Assembly: GCA_036924085.1 (NCBI GenBank)
Contig: JAVGWX010000013.1
Span: 52,434,404 to 52,498,403 of the forward strand
Reading direction: 5' to 3'
Origin: Ariolimax columbianus
Lineage: Eukaryota; Mollusca; Gastropoda; Stylommatophora; Arionidae
Length of the DNA stretch: 64,000 bases
The notes under the pieces: model-generated
The model's database searches: none
What the model was told of the DNA's origin: nothing
The model's input: only the letters and a program-made list of their open reading frames with translations
Translations under genes and position numbers: made by a program
Part shown: positions 1 to 10,684 of the stretch, one piece after another
How the letters are laid out: each line of letters begins with the position of its first letter
Numbering within the stretch: position 1 is the stretch's first letter

Positions 1-525
1 CTGCTCCAGAGAAATCAGACGAAGACTAGCCACTGTAACAAAGAGGCTGAACAACCTGAAGAAAGTAAAGCAGAGCACCAATAAAACCACACAAGTGAAA
101 GTCTTGAGAGCCCATGGCAGCATATGACTGCAAATCATGGACTATTACCAAAACTTCTAATTAAGAATCCTTCTAGCCAAAATGTTACGCAAAGATCCTC
201 AGAATACAATGGACGGATAAAAAGACAAATATAGACATTCGGCAAGAGTTGAACATAGAGGAGAACTGGTTTATCAATTCCATTTTGGCCAGAAAATTTA
301 AATACTTTGGTCACATCAAGAGGCACAACAGTCTTGCGAGAACAGTGATGGAAGGTAAGGTACCAGGCCAAAGATGCAGGGGTAGACCAAGAAGACGATG
401 GCACCAAGATATCCAGGAATGCTAGGGTATGACTGTGGCGGAAGCTGGAGTTTTGGCAAGGGAACGAGTTTCTTTCAGACAGACTGTGATGGGAGCGACG
501 TTCTATAAAGGACATTCTACATGTT
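1..525 (+). mobile_element. RTE-type LINE relic, 3' end of the RT ORF
   Basis: The plus strand reads through the C-terminal tail of an RTE-like reverse-transcriptase polyprotein. About residues 280-420 of the window give KFKYFGHIKRHNSLART and then a basic GRPRRRWHQDI motif, the usual 'wire-like' tail of these LINEs, followed by VSFRQTVMGATFYKGH and the stop near 520. An in-frame stop after QEC and frame changes upstream show that it is dead. The element is cut by the window edge. The same tail is seen on the minus strand at 8690-8840. Confidence 0.75.
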
Positions 526-540
526 GATGTTTATGATCTA

Positions 541-621
541 TGCGTGAATGCGTGTGTGCGTGCGTGTGTGTGTGTTACTTATAGATACAACAAACATACA
601 CATCCAGCAAACGAAAAGATG

Positions 622-654
<33 letters not shown>

Positions 655-655
655 G
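541..655. repeat. (TG)n / (TGCG)n microsatellite
   Basis: Two TG-rich blocks with TGCG interruptions (about 545-572 and 620-655) directly follow the LINE 3' end. LINE 3' ends of this type often finish in simple repeats, so this may be the expanded tail of the element. Confidence 0.8.
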
Positions 656-829
656 CACTATAGTGAGTTAAAAAGACACTGGCTTTCTGAATTTGAGAAA
701 CGGTTGATATACTCGAACTTAGGATGAAAGATATTACAATAACGATTTACAGCGTTTCGACTATTAATTCTATGGTGAAGACAGATCAGAATTATAAATT
801 GAAAAAAGTGAAGCAGCAGCGTTCGTAGA

Positions 830-1905
830 GTTAATGACTAAAGCTAAAGGCGGAATCCTCGGTCTTTCAGATACGAGAAGAAAAGGACAGAACATCCAGA
901 AAGTGCATGGCAGTTTTGTTCTGTTGTGCAGTGGTGTCAACTACCTCGAAATTAAGAGCCATGAAACGGTGCAGGCTTTCTTCTTCATCCTGAGAAGGTA
1001 AAGCTCATTACGAACACAGAATACCCTGGTGAAAGACTTATACGACTACAAATGACCGAATGGGGAAAATGACGATGCTGATCGATCCAGGTGTCCGTCC
1101 CATGTAATAACAGCAGCAATGCGTAGAACAAAAAAGATTCTACCAGAGCCTTTCTGACGCTTTCAACGACGTTGATAAGACGGATGATTTGATTGTGATG
1201 GGGGACTTTAATGAAAGAACTCGGAAGAACAGATCATCTTATGAATGCATTCTAGCTTTCCACGGTGACGCTTTCTATAACGATTTAGCAATGGGATGGA
1301 GCTTATTAACCTATTAGAATGGGTTAATAACAACAAATGCCATCTTCCAATACCGGCGAAGTCATATCAAATCGGGGTACAGGTGGAAAAGAATTACAAG
1401 GGGTGGGTGACGTTCAAGAAGCAAGATGACTGCATTGCCTGCCAGACAATAAGACGAAACACAAAAGGATAATTTAAAAAAACACAAGTGAAGAATCGTG
1501 GAAATATTACAGCAAACAACAAACTCCAATATGACAAAGTCGCTCTAGAGACTTTTACCAAAAGTAATCAATGACTATCATGGTTTTATTATATTCAATT
1601 AACTCAGCAGAAGAGATCGGCGTAGTGAATACTTTTGAACCCTACTAATTTAGTGTATTTACCACGCCACGCAGATCATTTAGAACCTGATTTTATGATT
1701 TTTTTAATTGAGAGAGAGTTATAAAAAATAGGCTTAAAAATAAATCTCCAGGTATGGGTGGCAAAACAATGCAGGCAAGTGCGGAAACAGGGCTAGTATG
1801 GCTAAAGAGGCTCTTAATAGCGGCGTGGAAAGACAGGAGTGTTCCAGAAAACTGGTCAAAACTGACAATTGTGCCAATTTGGAAGAAAAAGGAACCTGTG
1901 CTGTT
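830..1905 (+). mobile_element. LINE relic: endonuclease domain and start of RT
   Basis: A decayed apurinic endonuclease (APE) domain is readable. GLSDTRRKGQNIQKVHG lies near 855-910, and DDLIVMGDFNERTRK near 1180-1230 carries the catalytic GDFN-type motif. After frameshifts the plus frame at 1735-1895 gives KSPGMGGKTMQASAETG and VPENWSKLTIVPIWKKK, which is the N-terminal entry of an RTE-type reverse transcriptase. The ORF stops at 1983 because the RT runs into the 27-bp tandem array. No intact frame remains. Confidence 0.7.
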
Positions 1906-2352
1906 TACTGCGTCCAATAGAATTGTGCTGATTACTGTATTCAAAAGACTTGTGCTGATTACTGAATCCAATAGACCAGCATAGATTACTTCATCCAATA
2001 GACTTGTGCTGATTACTAAATCCAATAGACCAGCACATATTACACTCTTCAAATAGACAAGTGGAGATTACAACATCCAATAGACAAGTAGAGATTACTA
2101 CATCCAATAGACAAGTGGAGATTTCTACATTCAATAGACAAGTGGAGAAGATTACTACATCCAATAGACAAGTGGAGATTACAACACCCAATAGACAAGT
2201 AGAGATTACTACATCCAATAGACAAGTGGAGATTTCTACATTCAATAGACAAGTGGAGAAGATTACTACATCCAATAGACAAGTGGAGATTACTACATCC
2301 AATAGACCAGTAGAGATTTCTACATCCAATAGACAAGTGGAGATTACTACAT

Positions 2353-2784
2353 CACATAGGCCCGTACAGATTAGCGCATTCAACAGACAAGTGCAGATTA
2401 CTACATGCAATAGATAAGTGGAGGTTTCTACATCCAATAGACAAGTGGAGATTACTACATCACATAGGCCCGTACAGATTAGCGCATTCAACAGACAAGT
2501 GCAGATTACTACATGCAATAGATAAGTGGAGGTTTCTACATCCAATAGACAAGTGGAGATTACTACATCACATAGGCCCGTACAGATTAGCGCATTCAAC
2601 AGACAAGTGCAGATTACTACATGCAATAGATAAGTGGAGGTTTCTACATCCAATAGACAAGTGGAGATTACTACATCACATAGGCCCGTACAGATTAGCG
2701 CATTCAACAGACAAGTGCAGATTACTACATGCAATAGATAAGTGGAGGTTTCTACATCCAATAGACAAGTGGAGGTTACTACAT
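2353..2784. repeat. 108-bp higher-order repeat inside the minisatellite
   Basis: The variant unit beginning CACATAGGCCCG recurs at 2353, 2461, 2569 and 2677, exactly 108 bp apart. Four 27-bp subunits therefore form one larger unit repeated four times. The copies are nearly identical, while neighbouring single units differ, so this block spread more recently than the rest of the array. Confidence 0.93.
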
Positions 2785-3263
2785 GCAATAGATAAGTGGA
2801 GGTTTCTACATCCAATAGACAATTGCAGATTACTACATCCAATAGACAAGTGGAGATTACTACATGCAATAGATAAGTGGAGGTTTCTACATTCAGTAGA
2901 CCCGTGCATATTATTACATCTAATAGATAAGTGGAGGTTTCTACATTCAGTAGACCCGTGCATATTATTACATCTAATAGACATGTGGAGGTTTCTACAT
3001 TCAGTAGACCCGTGCATATTATTACATCTAATAGACATGTGCATATTATTACATCTAATAGACATGTGCATATTATTACATCTAATAGACATGTGCTGAT
3101 TGTTCCATGAACAGGCCAGTGCTAATTGCTACCTATGTCTTGCATCCAATAGGCCAAAACCCAAAATTGCACCCACAGGATCAATACAGATTATTACATC
3201 TGAAAGCCTAGGGCTGATCACGGCACATAATAGGTCAGTAGTCATTCATCTTTTCAATCCTTC

Positions 3264-3445
3264 TTCTTCTTATTATTATTATTATTATTTTTATTCTTGT
3301 TCTTCTTCGTTCTCAAACTGCCGCTACCAAGCCCCAAAAAAGACTTTGTAAGTGGCATGATGCTGTCCGGAGAACAGAATTCGTTGTGCCGTAGTTTACA
3401 GTTTGACTGTGAAATGCTCCCCTTTCGGTTCGACACATCCCTCAG
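3264..3445 (-). repeat. S2 short interspersed repeat, copy a
   Basis: A roughly 130-bp non-coding sequence is shared with 19795-19935, 38548-38695 and 53210-53352. Landmarks on the plus strand are CCGCTACCAAGCCC, then GTAGTTTACAGTTTGACTG, then TTTCGGTTCGACACATC. On the minus strand it ends in a simple tail rich in GAA and AAT (3264-3306). A simple-sequence 3' tail is what LINE-mobilised SINEs and LINE 3' ends show. No protein is encoded. Confidence 0.75.
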
Positions 3446-4149
3446 GCCAAAATGCAGCTGGTTCCTTTTAAAGGGAACAACTTTCCAAGCATTTTAACTC
3501 TTTCATATTTTCACGTCAAAGTAAAACATATGTGTTGTTTTTCTTGTTACTGCAGATGGCCACTTTGCAGACATCCAACATCCATGTCTTTGCAGTGGCT
3601 GATTATAGTGGTAATGCTTTTTACATGATAATTTTGGTAGCCCCAAACACAATCCTCTTTATAAGTCTTTTTACGACGTGCTTGGGATGTGACAGTGGCT
3701 ATATTATTGTCACATCAAGTACCACTAGGGTCCTTGAGCTGATTACTACATCCAATAGACTGGTACTTCTTCTTTATTTCTTCCACGTTCGTCCTCAGAA
3801 GGACATTGTGTTGAAGTTCACAGCGAGGCAGTCATCTATGAGTAGCTGGCTGCTGTGAGCTCATGCACTGCCCAGACTAATACTGATTACTGCACGCAAT
3901 GGGCTAGTAGTAATGATTGCTTCATCTAATGTAACAGTTTTGACTATCGCATTCAATAGACCAGGGCTGATCACTGCATCCAATAGATCTATGTTAGTTA
4001 CTGTTAACAATAGTTACATTGGCAACGAGCTCAACTTACTGCATATAGTAAATAAAAATTGTAACAACCATGCCCAAAAGACTAAATCTCGCAACTAGGC
4101 CTAATATATCAATGATGGCTCTGGAATTAAATTTTGGTTGTTAGTTATT

Positions 4150-4460
4150 CTTCACAAGCGATAATTGTGACATCATCAGCCGGCTTTGGCTTGATAGTGT
4201 TACTAGCGATGTATTTGGGTTTTAGTGAAGAAGATACTGCGCTGGTTATCAACCTCATGTTCTAGTCCCAAGCTTCCTTAGACGATTGGCAAGACATAAA
4301 TCGAAACGACTTGAGGTAACTCAGAATTCAAACACTCAGGTCTAACCTCCCTTGAGATGACGGATCGCTTCAAACCTGTTCGACTGACTCGATCGCCCAC
4401 CTTTTCCGGTCATCGCTTTCAGAGGTCAGTGCCTTACCTCTTGACCACAGCGACCCACGA
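4150..4460 (-). mobile_element. possible tRNA-derived SINE
   Basis: On the minus strand, starting near 4458, the sequence GTGGTCAAGAGGTAAGG resembles a pol III A box from a tRNA. A weaker B-box-like stretch (GGGCGATCGAGTC) lies about 50 bases further on. No second copy was found in the window, so the assignment rests on this tRNA-like head alone. Confidence 0.4.
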
Positions 4461-4544
4461 AATTAAATAGACACATTTTAACTGTTGTATGCAAAAGACT
4501 AAATCTGTGTCCAAAACAGTCTAGTTTTGACTGATGTGCGCAAT

Positions 4545-4844
4545 CGACTAAGAATTACTAAAAGCAATTGAAAGACTAGTGCTAACAACTGTACCTAACA
4601 GACTGATGTTCACTGGGTCCTTGAAACCTTGCTTTACAAAACAGATGATGTTGATGATGTTGGACCCAATACCAAAAATACTGATTATTTGACACACCAC
4701 AGTCAGCAGAACGTACTGAAAGATGAGCAATATTTTGGGGCTTATCAAACTTCCGGTAGCTTTATGTGGACCAGCAGAGTCGGAAATATTCATCGTTGAT
4801 TGAAGAATGTCTTTATGCGTGCACTCTGGAGGCGTCCATGTCAT
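4545..4844 (-). pseudogene. truncated rhodopsin-like GPCR exon
   Basis: This is a 98-codon frame starting with ATG at 4844. Residues about 1-37 form a short extracellular N terminus with one NIS glycosylation site. Residues about 39-70 form TM1 with the motif FGIGSNIINI, which holds the GN of class A receptors. KQGFKD is the first intracellular loop and PVNISLLG the start of TM2. This matches what is known of gastropod chemosensory-type receptors. After LLG the usual TM2 residues are replaced by repeat-like sequence (TVVSTSLSIAF) and a stop, where degenerate 27-bp units begin. A full receptor would have 300-400 residues, so this is a broken copy. No other receptor segment was found in the window. 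Confidence 0.75.
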
Positions 4845-4984
4845 CGACTACTAATAACATCGGCTAGATATTTATAGGCAAAGTAAATGCAACAATAGAA
4901 CAGACACGCGTCTATTCTAAACACTTTGAAAAAGAATATACCATACAACGTACAAGAAAGCAGAGTAATGAATAATAAATAATT

Positions 4985-5390
4985 TAACTTCGGCCAAATG
5001 CAAGAAAACTTAAATAAGGTGAGGTACTATTCATCCAAACTGGGAATAAAGATATCAACATCAACAAAATCAAGATGTTTAAAATCAACCCCTTAAGCAA
5101 AGAGCCACTCACGCTTGAAGGTGGGTCACTGAAAGAGGTGGACACCTTCATATATTTGGACAGAACCATTGATTCTTCGGGGGGCACACATGCAGATGTA
5201 ACGGCTAGAATTTAGAAGGCAAGGATAGCATTCTTGTTACTGAACAAATAAAAAATAAAAACGAATGCCAAGTTCAGATTGTTTAATTCCAATGTCAAGT
5301 TAGTGCTCAGGTACGGAGAGGAAACTTGGAGAACGACAAAAACAATGCAGAGAAAACTCCAGTCATTGATCGATAATGTCTACGGGAGAT
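4985..5390 (+). mobile_element. LINE relic, RT C-terminal part
   Basis: The plus strand reads LEVDTFIYLDRTIDSSGGT, then HADVTARI, FNSNVKLVLRYGEETWRTT and QRKLQSLIDNVYG. These are the usual landmarks of RTE-type RT thumb and connection regions. In-frame stops (after ARI and NK) show decay. The relic runs straight into the 40-bp minisatellite at about 5390. Confidence 0.75.
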
Positions 5391-6468
5391 ATTGGGTGTA
5401 GGCTGACAAGACCTGGTGAGGGAAGAAGACCTAGGCTGTAGGCTGACAAGACCTGGTGAGGAAAGAAAACCTAGGGTGTAGGCTGACAAGACCTGGTGAG
5501 GGAAGAAGACCTAGGGTGAAGGCTGACAAGACCTGGTGAGGGAAGAAGACCTAGGCTGTAGGCTGACAAGACCTGGTGAGGGAAGAAGACCTAGGGTGTA
5601 GGCTGACAAGACCTGGTGAGGAAAGAAGACCTAGGGTGTAGGCTGACAAGACCTGGTGAGGAAAGAAGACCTAGGGTGTAGGCTGACAAGACCTGGTGAG
5701 GAAAGAAGACCTAGGGTGTAGGCTGACAAGACCTGGTAATGAAAGAAGACCTAGGGTGTAGGCTGACAAGACCTGGTGAGGGAAGAAGACCTAGGGTGAA
5801 GGCTGACAAGACCTGGTGAGGGAAGAAGACCTAGGGTGAAGGCTGACAAGACCTGGTGAGGGAAGAAGACCTAGGGTGAAGGCTGACAAGACCTGGTGAG
5901 GGAAGAAGACCTAGGCTGTAGGCTGACAAGACCTGGTGAGGAAAGAAGACCTAGGGTGTAGGCTGACAAGACCTGGTGAGGAAAGAAGACCTAGGGTGTA
6001 GGCTGACAAGACCTGGTGAGGAAAGAAGACCTAGGGTGTAGGCTGACAAGACCTGGTGAGGAAAGAAGACCTAGGGTGTAGGCTGACAAGACCTGGTGAG
6101 GAAAGAAGACCTAGGGTGTAGGCTGACAAGACCTGGTGAGGAAAGAAGACCTAGGGTGTAGGCTGACAAGACCTGGTAATGAAAGAAGACCTAGGATATA
6201 GGCTGGCAAGACCTGGTGAGGAAAGAAGGCCTAGGGTGTAGGCTGACAAGACCTGGTGAGGAAAGAAGACCTAGGGTGTAGGCTGACAAGACCTGGTGAG
6301 GAAAGAAGGCCTAGGGTGTAGGCTGGCAAGACCTGGTGAGGAAAGAAGGCCTAGGGTGTAGGCTGACAAGACCTGGTGAGGAAAGAAGGCCTAGGATATA
6401 GGCTGGCAAGACCTGGTGAGGAAAGACCTAGGGTGTAATATACCAAGACCTGGTGAGAAAAGACTAAG

Positions 6469-6470
<2 letters not shown>
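5388..6470. repeat. 40-bp minisatellite, about 26 copies
   Basis: The unit is GGCTGACAAGACCTGGTGAG followed by GAAAGAAGACCTAGGGTGTA, repeated head to tail with no spacer. Variants (GGGAAG or GAAAG; GGCTGTA, GGTGAA or GATATA; GGTAAT for GGTGAG) occur in runs. That pattern indicates recent local duplication of blocks. The last unit decays near 6440. Confidence 0.97.
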
Positions 6471-6500
<30 letters not shown>

Positions 6501-6990
6501 GCTGAGAATGAGCTACTGCTAGTCAATCTAAGACTGAGCTACTACTACTACTACTCATGCTAAGAATGAGCTACTACTACTGCTAAGACTGAGCTACTAC
6601 TATTTCAATTACTACTGTTAAGACTGAGCTACTACTACTACTAATGGTAACAATGAGCTACTACTACTACTACTGCTAAGAATGAGCTGCTACTACTACT
6701 ACTACTACAACTACTATTACTACTACTACTACTATTACTACTACTACTACTACTGCTTCTACGATTGAGCTACTGCCACTACTACTACTACTACTATTAC
6801 TACTCCTACTACGATTGAGCTACTGCTACTACTACTACTACTACTACGATTGAGCTACTGCTACTACAACTACTACTACTGCTACTGCTGCTAAGACTGA
6901 GCTACTACTACTACTCCAGCTTAGACTGAGCTACTACAACTGTTACTACTACCACTACTATTACTCCTAGTAATACTGAACTGCTACTAC
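6465..6990. repeat. (CTA)n array with a recurring spacer
   Basis: Runs of CTA/TAC triplets are punctuated at least ten times by the motif AAGACTGAGCTA or AAGAATGAGCTA. This gives a compound minisatellite of variable period. No coding potential is claimed. Confidence 0.9.
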
Positions 6991-7185
6991 TATTAATACA
7001 AGGAGGAGAACATATGGCATTTGATAAACGAAGCTACAACTTAGGACCTCACGGTCAGAATGACTTTTAAGTAAACTCGGTATTTATTTCTTTTACTGCA
7101 ATTTTACTTTTTATATTTATGTAGAAACGTAAGCTTTTATATAGCAGAGCATTAGCGTTAATCGTATTATGATCAGGAGACTTGT
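6990..7185. other. short unassigned stretch
   Basis: AT-rich sequence between the CTA array and the mariner-derived element. Nothing was recognised in it. Confidence 0.5.
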
Positions 7186-7610
7186 TTGTCGCTTGCTATT
7201 TCAAATTTACCAGAGTGTTTTACTGACGAAGGACGTGAGTTAACGAAAGATCTTCTGAGACCAGGTCAGGCGCATATTGTTGCTTTAAGGCATGTCCTTC
7301 TTCAAATATCGTTGCCCAATTCTTCACTGCTGTTTTCGACACACTTTTATCATCATACACTGCTTACATTCTGCGATGAATGTCAAATGGTCGACATCCT
7401 TCAGCTTTTAGAAACTGAATCACCCTTCGCTGATCAACTCTGGACGGATTCCGTATCACACCCGCCATGTTTTGTTGAGGAAACTATGAGGATAATGAAA
7501 TTTTGCAAACTTGACGGTTGTTATCTGCTGTTTACACTAGAAGTGACTTCATCATGCGCATCGTACGTATGTTCACTTGTTTGGTCCGGTTTCTTTTGAA
7601 CACACCTCGT
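7186..7610 (-). mobile_element. mariner-derived fold-back element, copy 1
   Basis: Read on the minus strand from 7610, it begins with an ACGAGGTGTGTTC-type terminus. It then follows the 5' part of a mariner transposase gene, with a helix-turn-helix region resembling VIQFLKAEGC. At 7300-7284 it reaches the codons for EEG-H-like sequence. The next 39 bp (7283-7245) are inverted, and the 17-bp arm returns at 7244-7228. On the plus strand that inverted part reads DEGRELTKDLLRPGQAH. The catalytic domain is absent. Related copies lie at 45311 and 55519. Confidence 0.75.
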
Positions 7611-7619
7611 AGTAAATGT

Positions 7620-8095
7620 CTTACAGGTACGGTTTTTTAAGTGTGAAAGGAACAACCGTTTCCAACTCACAATCTTCGATGGTATATTATGAATCTAGCT
7701 AGCATCACTGCCACATTCAGTTCTTACATAACCTTATTCGCTGTTAACAATCGCTGAATATGACGCATAAAGCTTCCGGTTGCTGGTGCCCACCGAGATA
7801 ATGTATAGTGCTCATGGTGCAGATGAAACACTCTTGTAGAGGTTACTTTAAATTTGCCTACTCGTACACACAAAGAAAATCGGATGAAAATGCAGCATCA
7901 ATTCTAATGATGAAGGTAATAAATAAAGTTGGAATAAACTTCAACTCCGAATGGATCTGTTGACCAGAGGAAATAATTATAAGTTGTGTTCAGAAGTAAA
8001 CATCCCAGTGGCAGTTGTAACGCCTCATCTATTATCATCAGTTCAAACATAAAGGGATAGATTATTTGAAAACACACATGCAATGTCTACGTGCA
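7620..8095. other. unassigned non-coding stretch
   Basis: No convincing coding frame, RNA gene or repeat copy was recognised between the mariner-derived element and the CT/CA microsatellite. Confidence 0.5.
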
Positions 8096-8101
8096 CGCTC
8101 A

Positions 8102-8133
<32 letters not shown>

Positions 8134-8190
8134 GCCACACACACAGACACACACACACACACACACGTACGCACGCACACACATACGCAC
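8096..8190. repeat. (CT)n followed by (CA)n microsatellite
   Basis: A CT-rich block at about 8098-8133 is followed by a CA-rich block at about 8137-8190. The minus-strand frame through it, rich in Arg/Glu and Cys/Val, is a by-product of the simple repeats. Confidence 0.93.
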
Positions 8191-8199
8191 ATTATATCA

Positions 8200-8690
8200 A
8201 TTGTGATTTCCCGCTCCTTCTTCCTGTAAATAAGTAGATGAACAAAATGTAATTGTATGATATAACCGAATGTTTCATCTCCAGCAGGTAAATCAGAAGA
8301 GATTGTCATCAATTATATCATGAATTGGCCATCGTGGTCCCAATGGAAAAACACCGTGGCATAATATGAGTAACTACGTTGATGATTTGTTTGGTTCGGT
8401 GATCGACAATCTCACAAGGTTACTAATAGTACTTACAGCACAATGTTAACATTTCTCTGCAATTATGTTTCATGTCACATAATACATGATACAATACAAT
8501 TCTATGATATATATTTATACACGCAATGGAAGCCTAATATATTTTAATTAGTTATTATCAATCGTCATCACTGATCTGTGTAATGACATACAATAATGAG
8601 ATGCATACGAACAGGCCTGAAAACATCTATGAAAAAATCTTACGCAACAGAATGTTCAGACTTTAGAACAATAAGTCTCATTAGTCATCA
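8200..8690. other. unassigned AT-rich stretch
   Basis: No coding frame or repeat family was recognised. Confidence 0.5.
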
Positions 8691-9725
8691 TGTAGCATGT
8701 CCTTTGTAGAACGTCGCTCCCATCACAGTCTGTCTGAAAGAAACTCGTTCTCTTGCCAAAACTCCAGCCTCCGTCACAGTCATACTCAGGCATTCCTGGA
8801 TATCTTGGTGCCATCGTCTGCTTGGTCTACCCCTTCCTTTGGTAGGATTGTAACTGATCGCGTTGTGCTATCTCCATACATGGTTCTGCAGTACTCTCTA
8901 CATCTATTCAGTATGTCTTTGGTTTCTGTTAATGTGTCATCCTCTTTGTCATTAAATTGTTGTTAATTTTTTTGTCTTTTTCTTTAGTCTGATTACAATT
9001 ATTCGGTCGTTGACTGGATTGTAACCGAGTAGTGAAGGTGCAGTCTTCATTGACAGAATAAAGCCGACCCCGCTTTTTCCACCCTTGTCCATCCCAGAGT
9101 ATATGAATGTTTCTCCTGAGGAGCTGGTACAATGCCCTTGACCGGCCCATCTGTGCTCAGAGACTCCAACAATCTCTATCTTGGTTCTCTCCATTTCTCT
9201 TCCAATCAAGAACAACTTGCCCTGGTATAGGCTCCTGACGTTCCAGGTGCCTATTCTTAGTTTTTGTTTTTAGTCCCATTTCAGAGTTGTCCACTGTAAT
9301 GCAGTCGGGCTTTAGGCCGTCATCACTATTACTTGTACTGACTCTGAAATCGGCCTCTTCCCCAGTTAGCGTCGATGACCTGCCTGGCCTGAGGGCCTCA
9401 CCACCAGATCTTTGAGTTTCGTTTCTCTCGAATGTCATGAGTTTCTTGGCATTTTACATCTAGTAGTTTGCCATTGCTTTCTGAACGTTGTTCTGGCCGC
9501 TTACCAACTATGGTCTCTGGTGCGCCCTTAGCCCGATACCAGGCGTTTCCAGCTCCCGCTTCCAGGGTCGTTGTCGCACAGGTCAATCTTCCGCCTCGTC
9601 CACCAGCAGCTGTGTGTACTTGTCAGGGGTTGACTCCCTAACTTCTTGTCGTTTCACTCACGTAGTTTAGCCGGCCAGCCAAAGCTGTTGCCCGGGGGCG
9701 TGGCGCTGTCGTACACAGGCAGACT
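8690..9725 (-). mobile_element. RTE-type LINE with internal deletion
   Basis: Reading the minus strand from 9725 gives a leader region, then the start of the endonuclease: RTKIEIVGVSEHRWAGQGH (about 9205-9150) and GMDKGGKSGVGFILSMKTA (about 9105-9050). Next comes a linker, DDTLTETKDILNR (about 8940-8900). It then jumps directly to the C-terminal tail, WHQDIQECLSMTV and VSFRQTVMGATF (8830-8697). The rest of the endonuclease and the whole RT are missing, so both ends are present without the enzyme core. Frameshifts separate the pieces. Confidence 0.75.
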
Positions 9726-9840
9726 CTAGGAGCCAGACGTGAGCTAGACAGAAGTGGGAGAACCAAATAGGATCCTGGCCATCAAGGATGTGGCTGCCTC
9801 TCACCATGAGGTACTATCCCTTACATACTTCTGCCCTACA

Positions 9841-9870
9841 CCCCCACCCCCCCCCCCCCCCACCCCCACC
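9841..9870. repeat. C-rich homopolymer tract
   Basis: A tract made almost entirely of C, with single A interruptions. Confidence 0.9.
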
Positions 9871-9879
9871 CTCATTAGT

Positions 9880-10680
9880 AACACAATTAAAACACTACTC
9901 AAGATCATACAAGAGAGAATAAGAGGTAAAATAGAGAGGGAGGTTTCAGAAGAACAATTTGCTTTTCGAAAGTTTAATGGAGCAAAGGAAGCAATTCTCT
10001 GTTTGCGAACTCTGACAGAGAAATATATAGAAATACATAATGACATTTATATTTGCTTTATAGTTTACCAGAAGACTAGAGTCTAACATGAAAAGTTAAT
10101 TAAATGTTTCCAAGTAATAGGTCTAGATGGTAAAGACATAAGACTACTTCATATTCTGTACTGAGAACAAACTGCTACAGTAAAATCAGGAAAGTTATGC
10201 TCTCCAAGTATAGATGTGAAAAGAGGAGTGAGACAGGGATGTGTATTATCCCCTTGTCTTTTTAATATCTATACAGAACAAATAGTCAAACAGATAGAGG
10301 GGATGCCAGGGCTTGTCATTGGATGAGTGGCAATGAACAATCTAAGATTTGTGGATGATAGTTTTGATGGCAAAAAGTGAGCAAGGATTACAGGAGCTTG
10401 TGACAACAATGTACACATTAAGTCAAGAGTTTGGATTAGACATAAACATAAAGAAAACATAAAGAAAACAAAGACTAGGATAATTGGGAAAAGTGACAAG
10501 AAACCATGTATGCAGATAAAAATAAAAGATCAACTACTTGAACAGGTACATAATTTCTCCTATCTAGATCATATAATAACGGCAGCAGGCAGCTGCGCAA
10601 AAAGAAATCAGAAAAAGAATAGGTATGGCCAAGATGGTATTCGACAACATGCGACACATACTGACATCCAAACAGATAAA
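9880..10680 (+). mobile_element. RTE-type LINE relic, RT domain
   Basis: Plus-strand landmarks in order are IQERIRGKIEREVSEEQFAF, a weak palm region with ICFIVYQK, then GVRQGCVLSPCLFNIYTEQI (about 10230-10280), LRFVDDS at the catalytic YxDD position (about 10340-10360), and VHNFSYLDHIITAAGS (about 10540-10590). Stops and frameshifts occur between these. It ends where the family A LINE begins on the other strand. Confidence 0.75.
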
Positions 10681-10684
10681 TCAG

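Larger units (their letters stand above)
1905..4020. repeat. 27-bp minisatellite array
   Basis: This is a long array of a roughly 27-bp unit with consensus close to CCAATAGACAAGTGGAGATT plus ACTACAT. It is dense and regular from about 1990 to 3100. Beyond that it is decayed and interrupted, with recognisable units at 3170-3250, 3730-3770 and 3890-4020. Because 27 is a multiple of 3, both strands carry long open frames of nine-residue repeats, for example DVVISTCLL on the minus strand; these are by-products and not genes. Degenerate units also occur at 4490-4620, up to the GPCR exon. Confidence 0.95.

Noticed and set aside
1991..3092. Long open frames of nine-residue repeats on both strands
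   Set aside because: They follow from a 27-bp tandem repeat without stops in phase. No start context, splice signals or domain supports a protein.
5388..6470. Regular direct repeats that could suggest a CRISPR array
   Set aside because: The 40-bp units are contiguous with no unique spacers, and the genome is that of an animal. It is a minisatellite.
8043..8312. Minus-strand frame with Arg/Glu and Cys/Val runs
   Set aside because: Translation of a (CT)n-(CA)n microsatellite.
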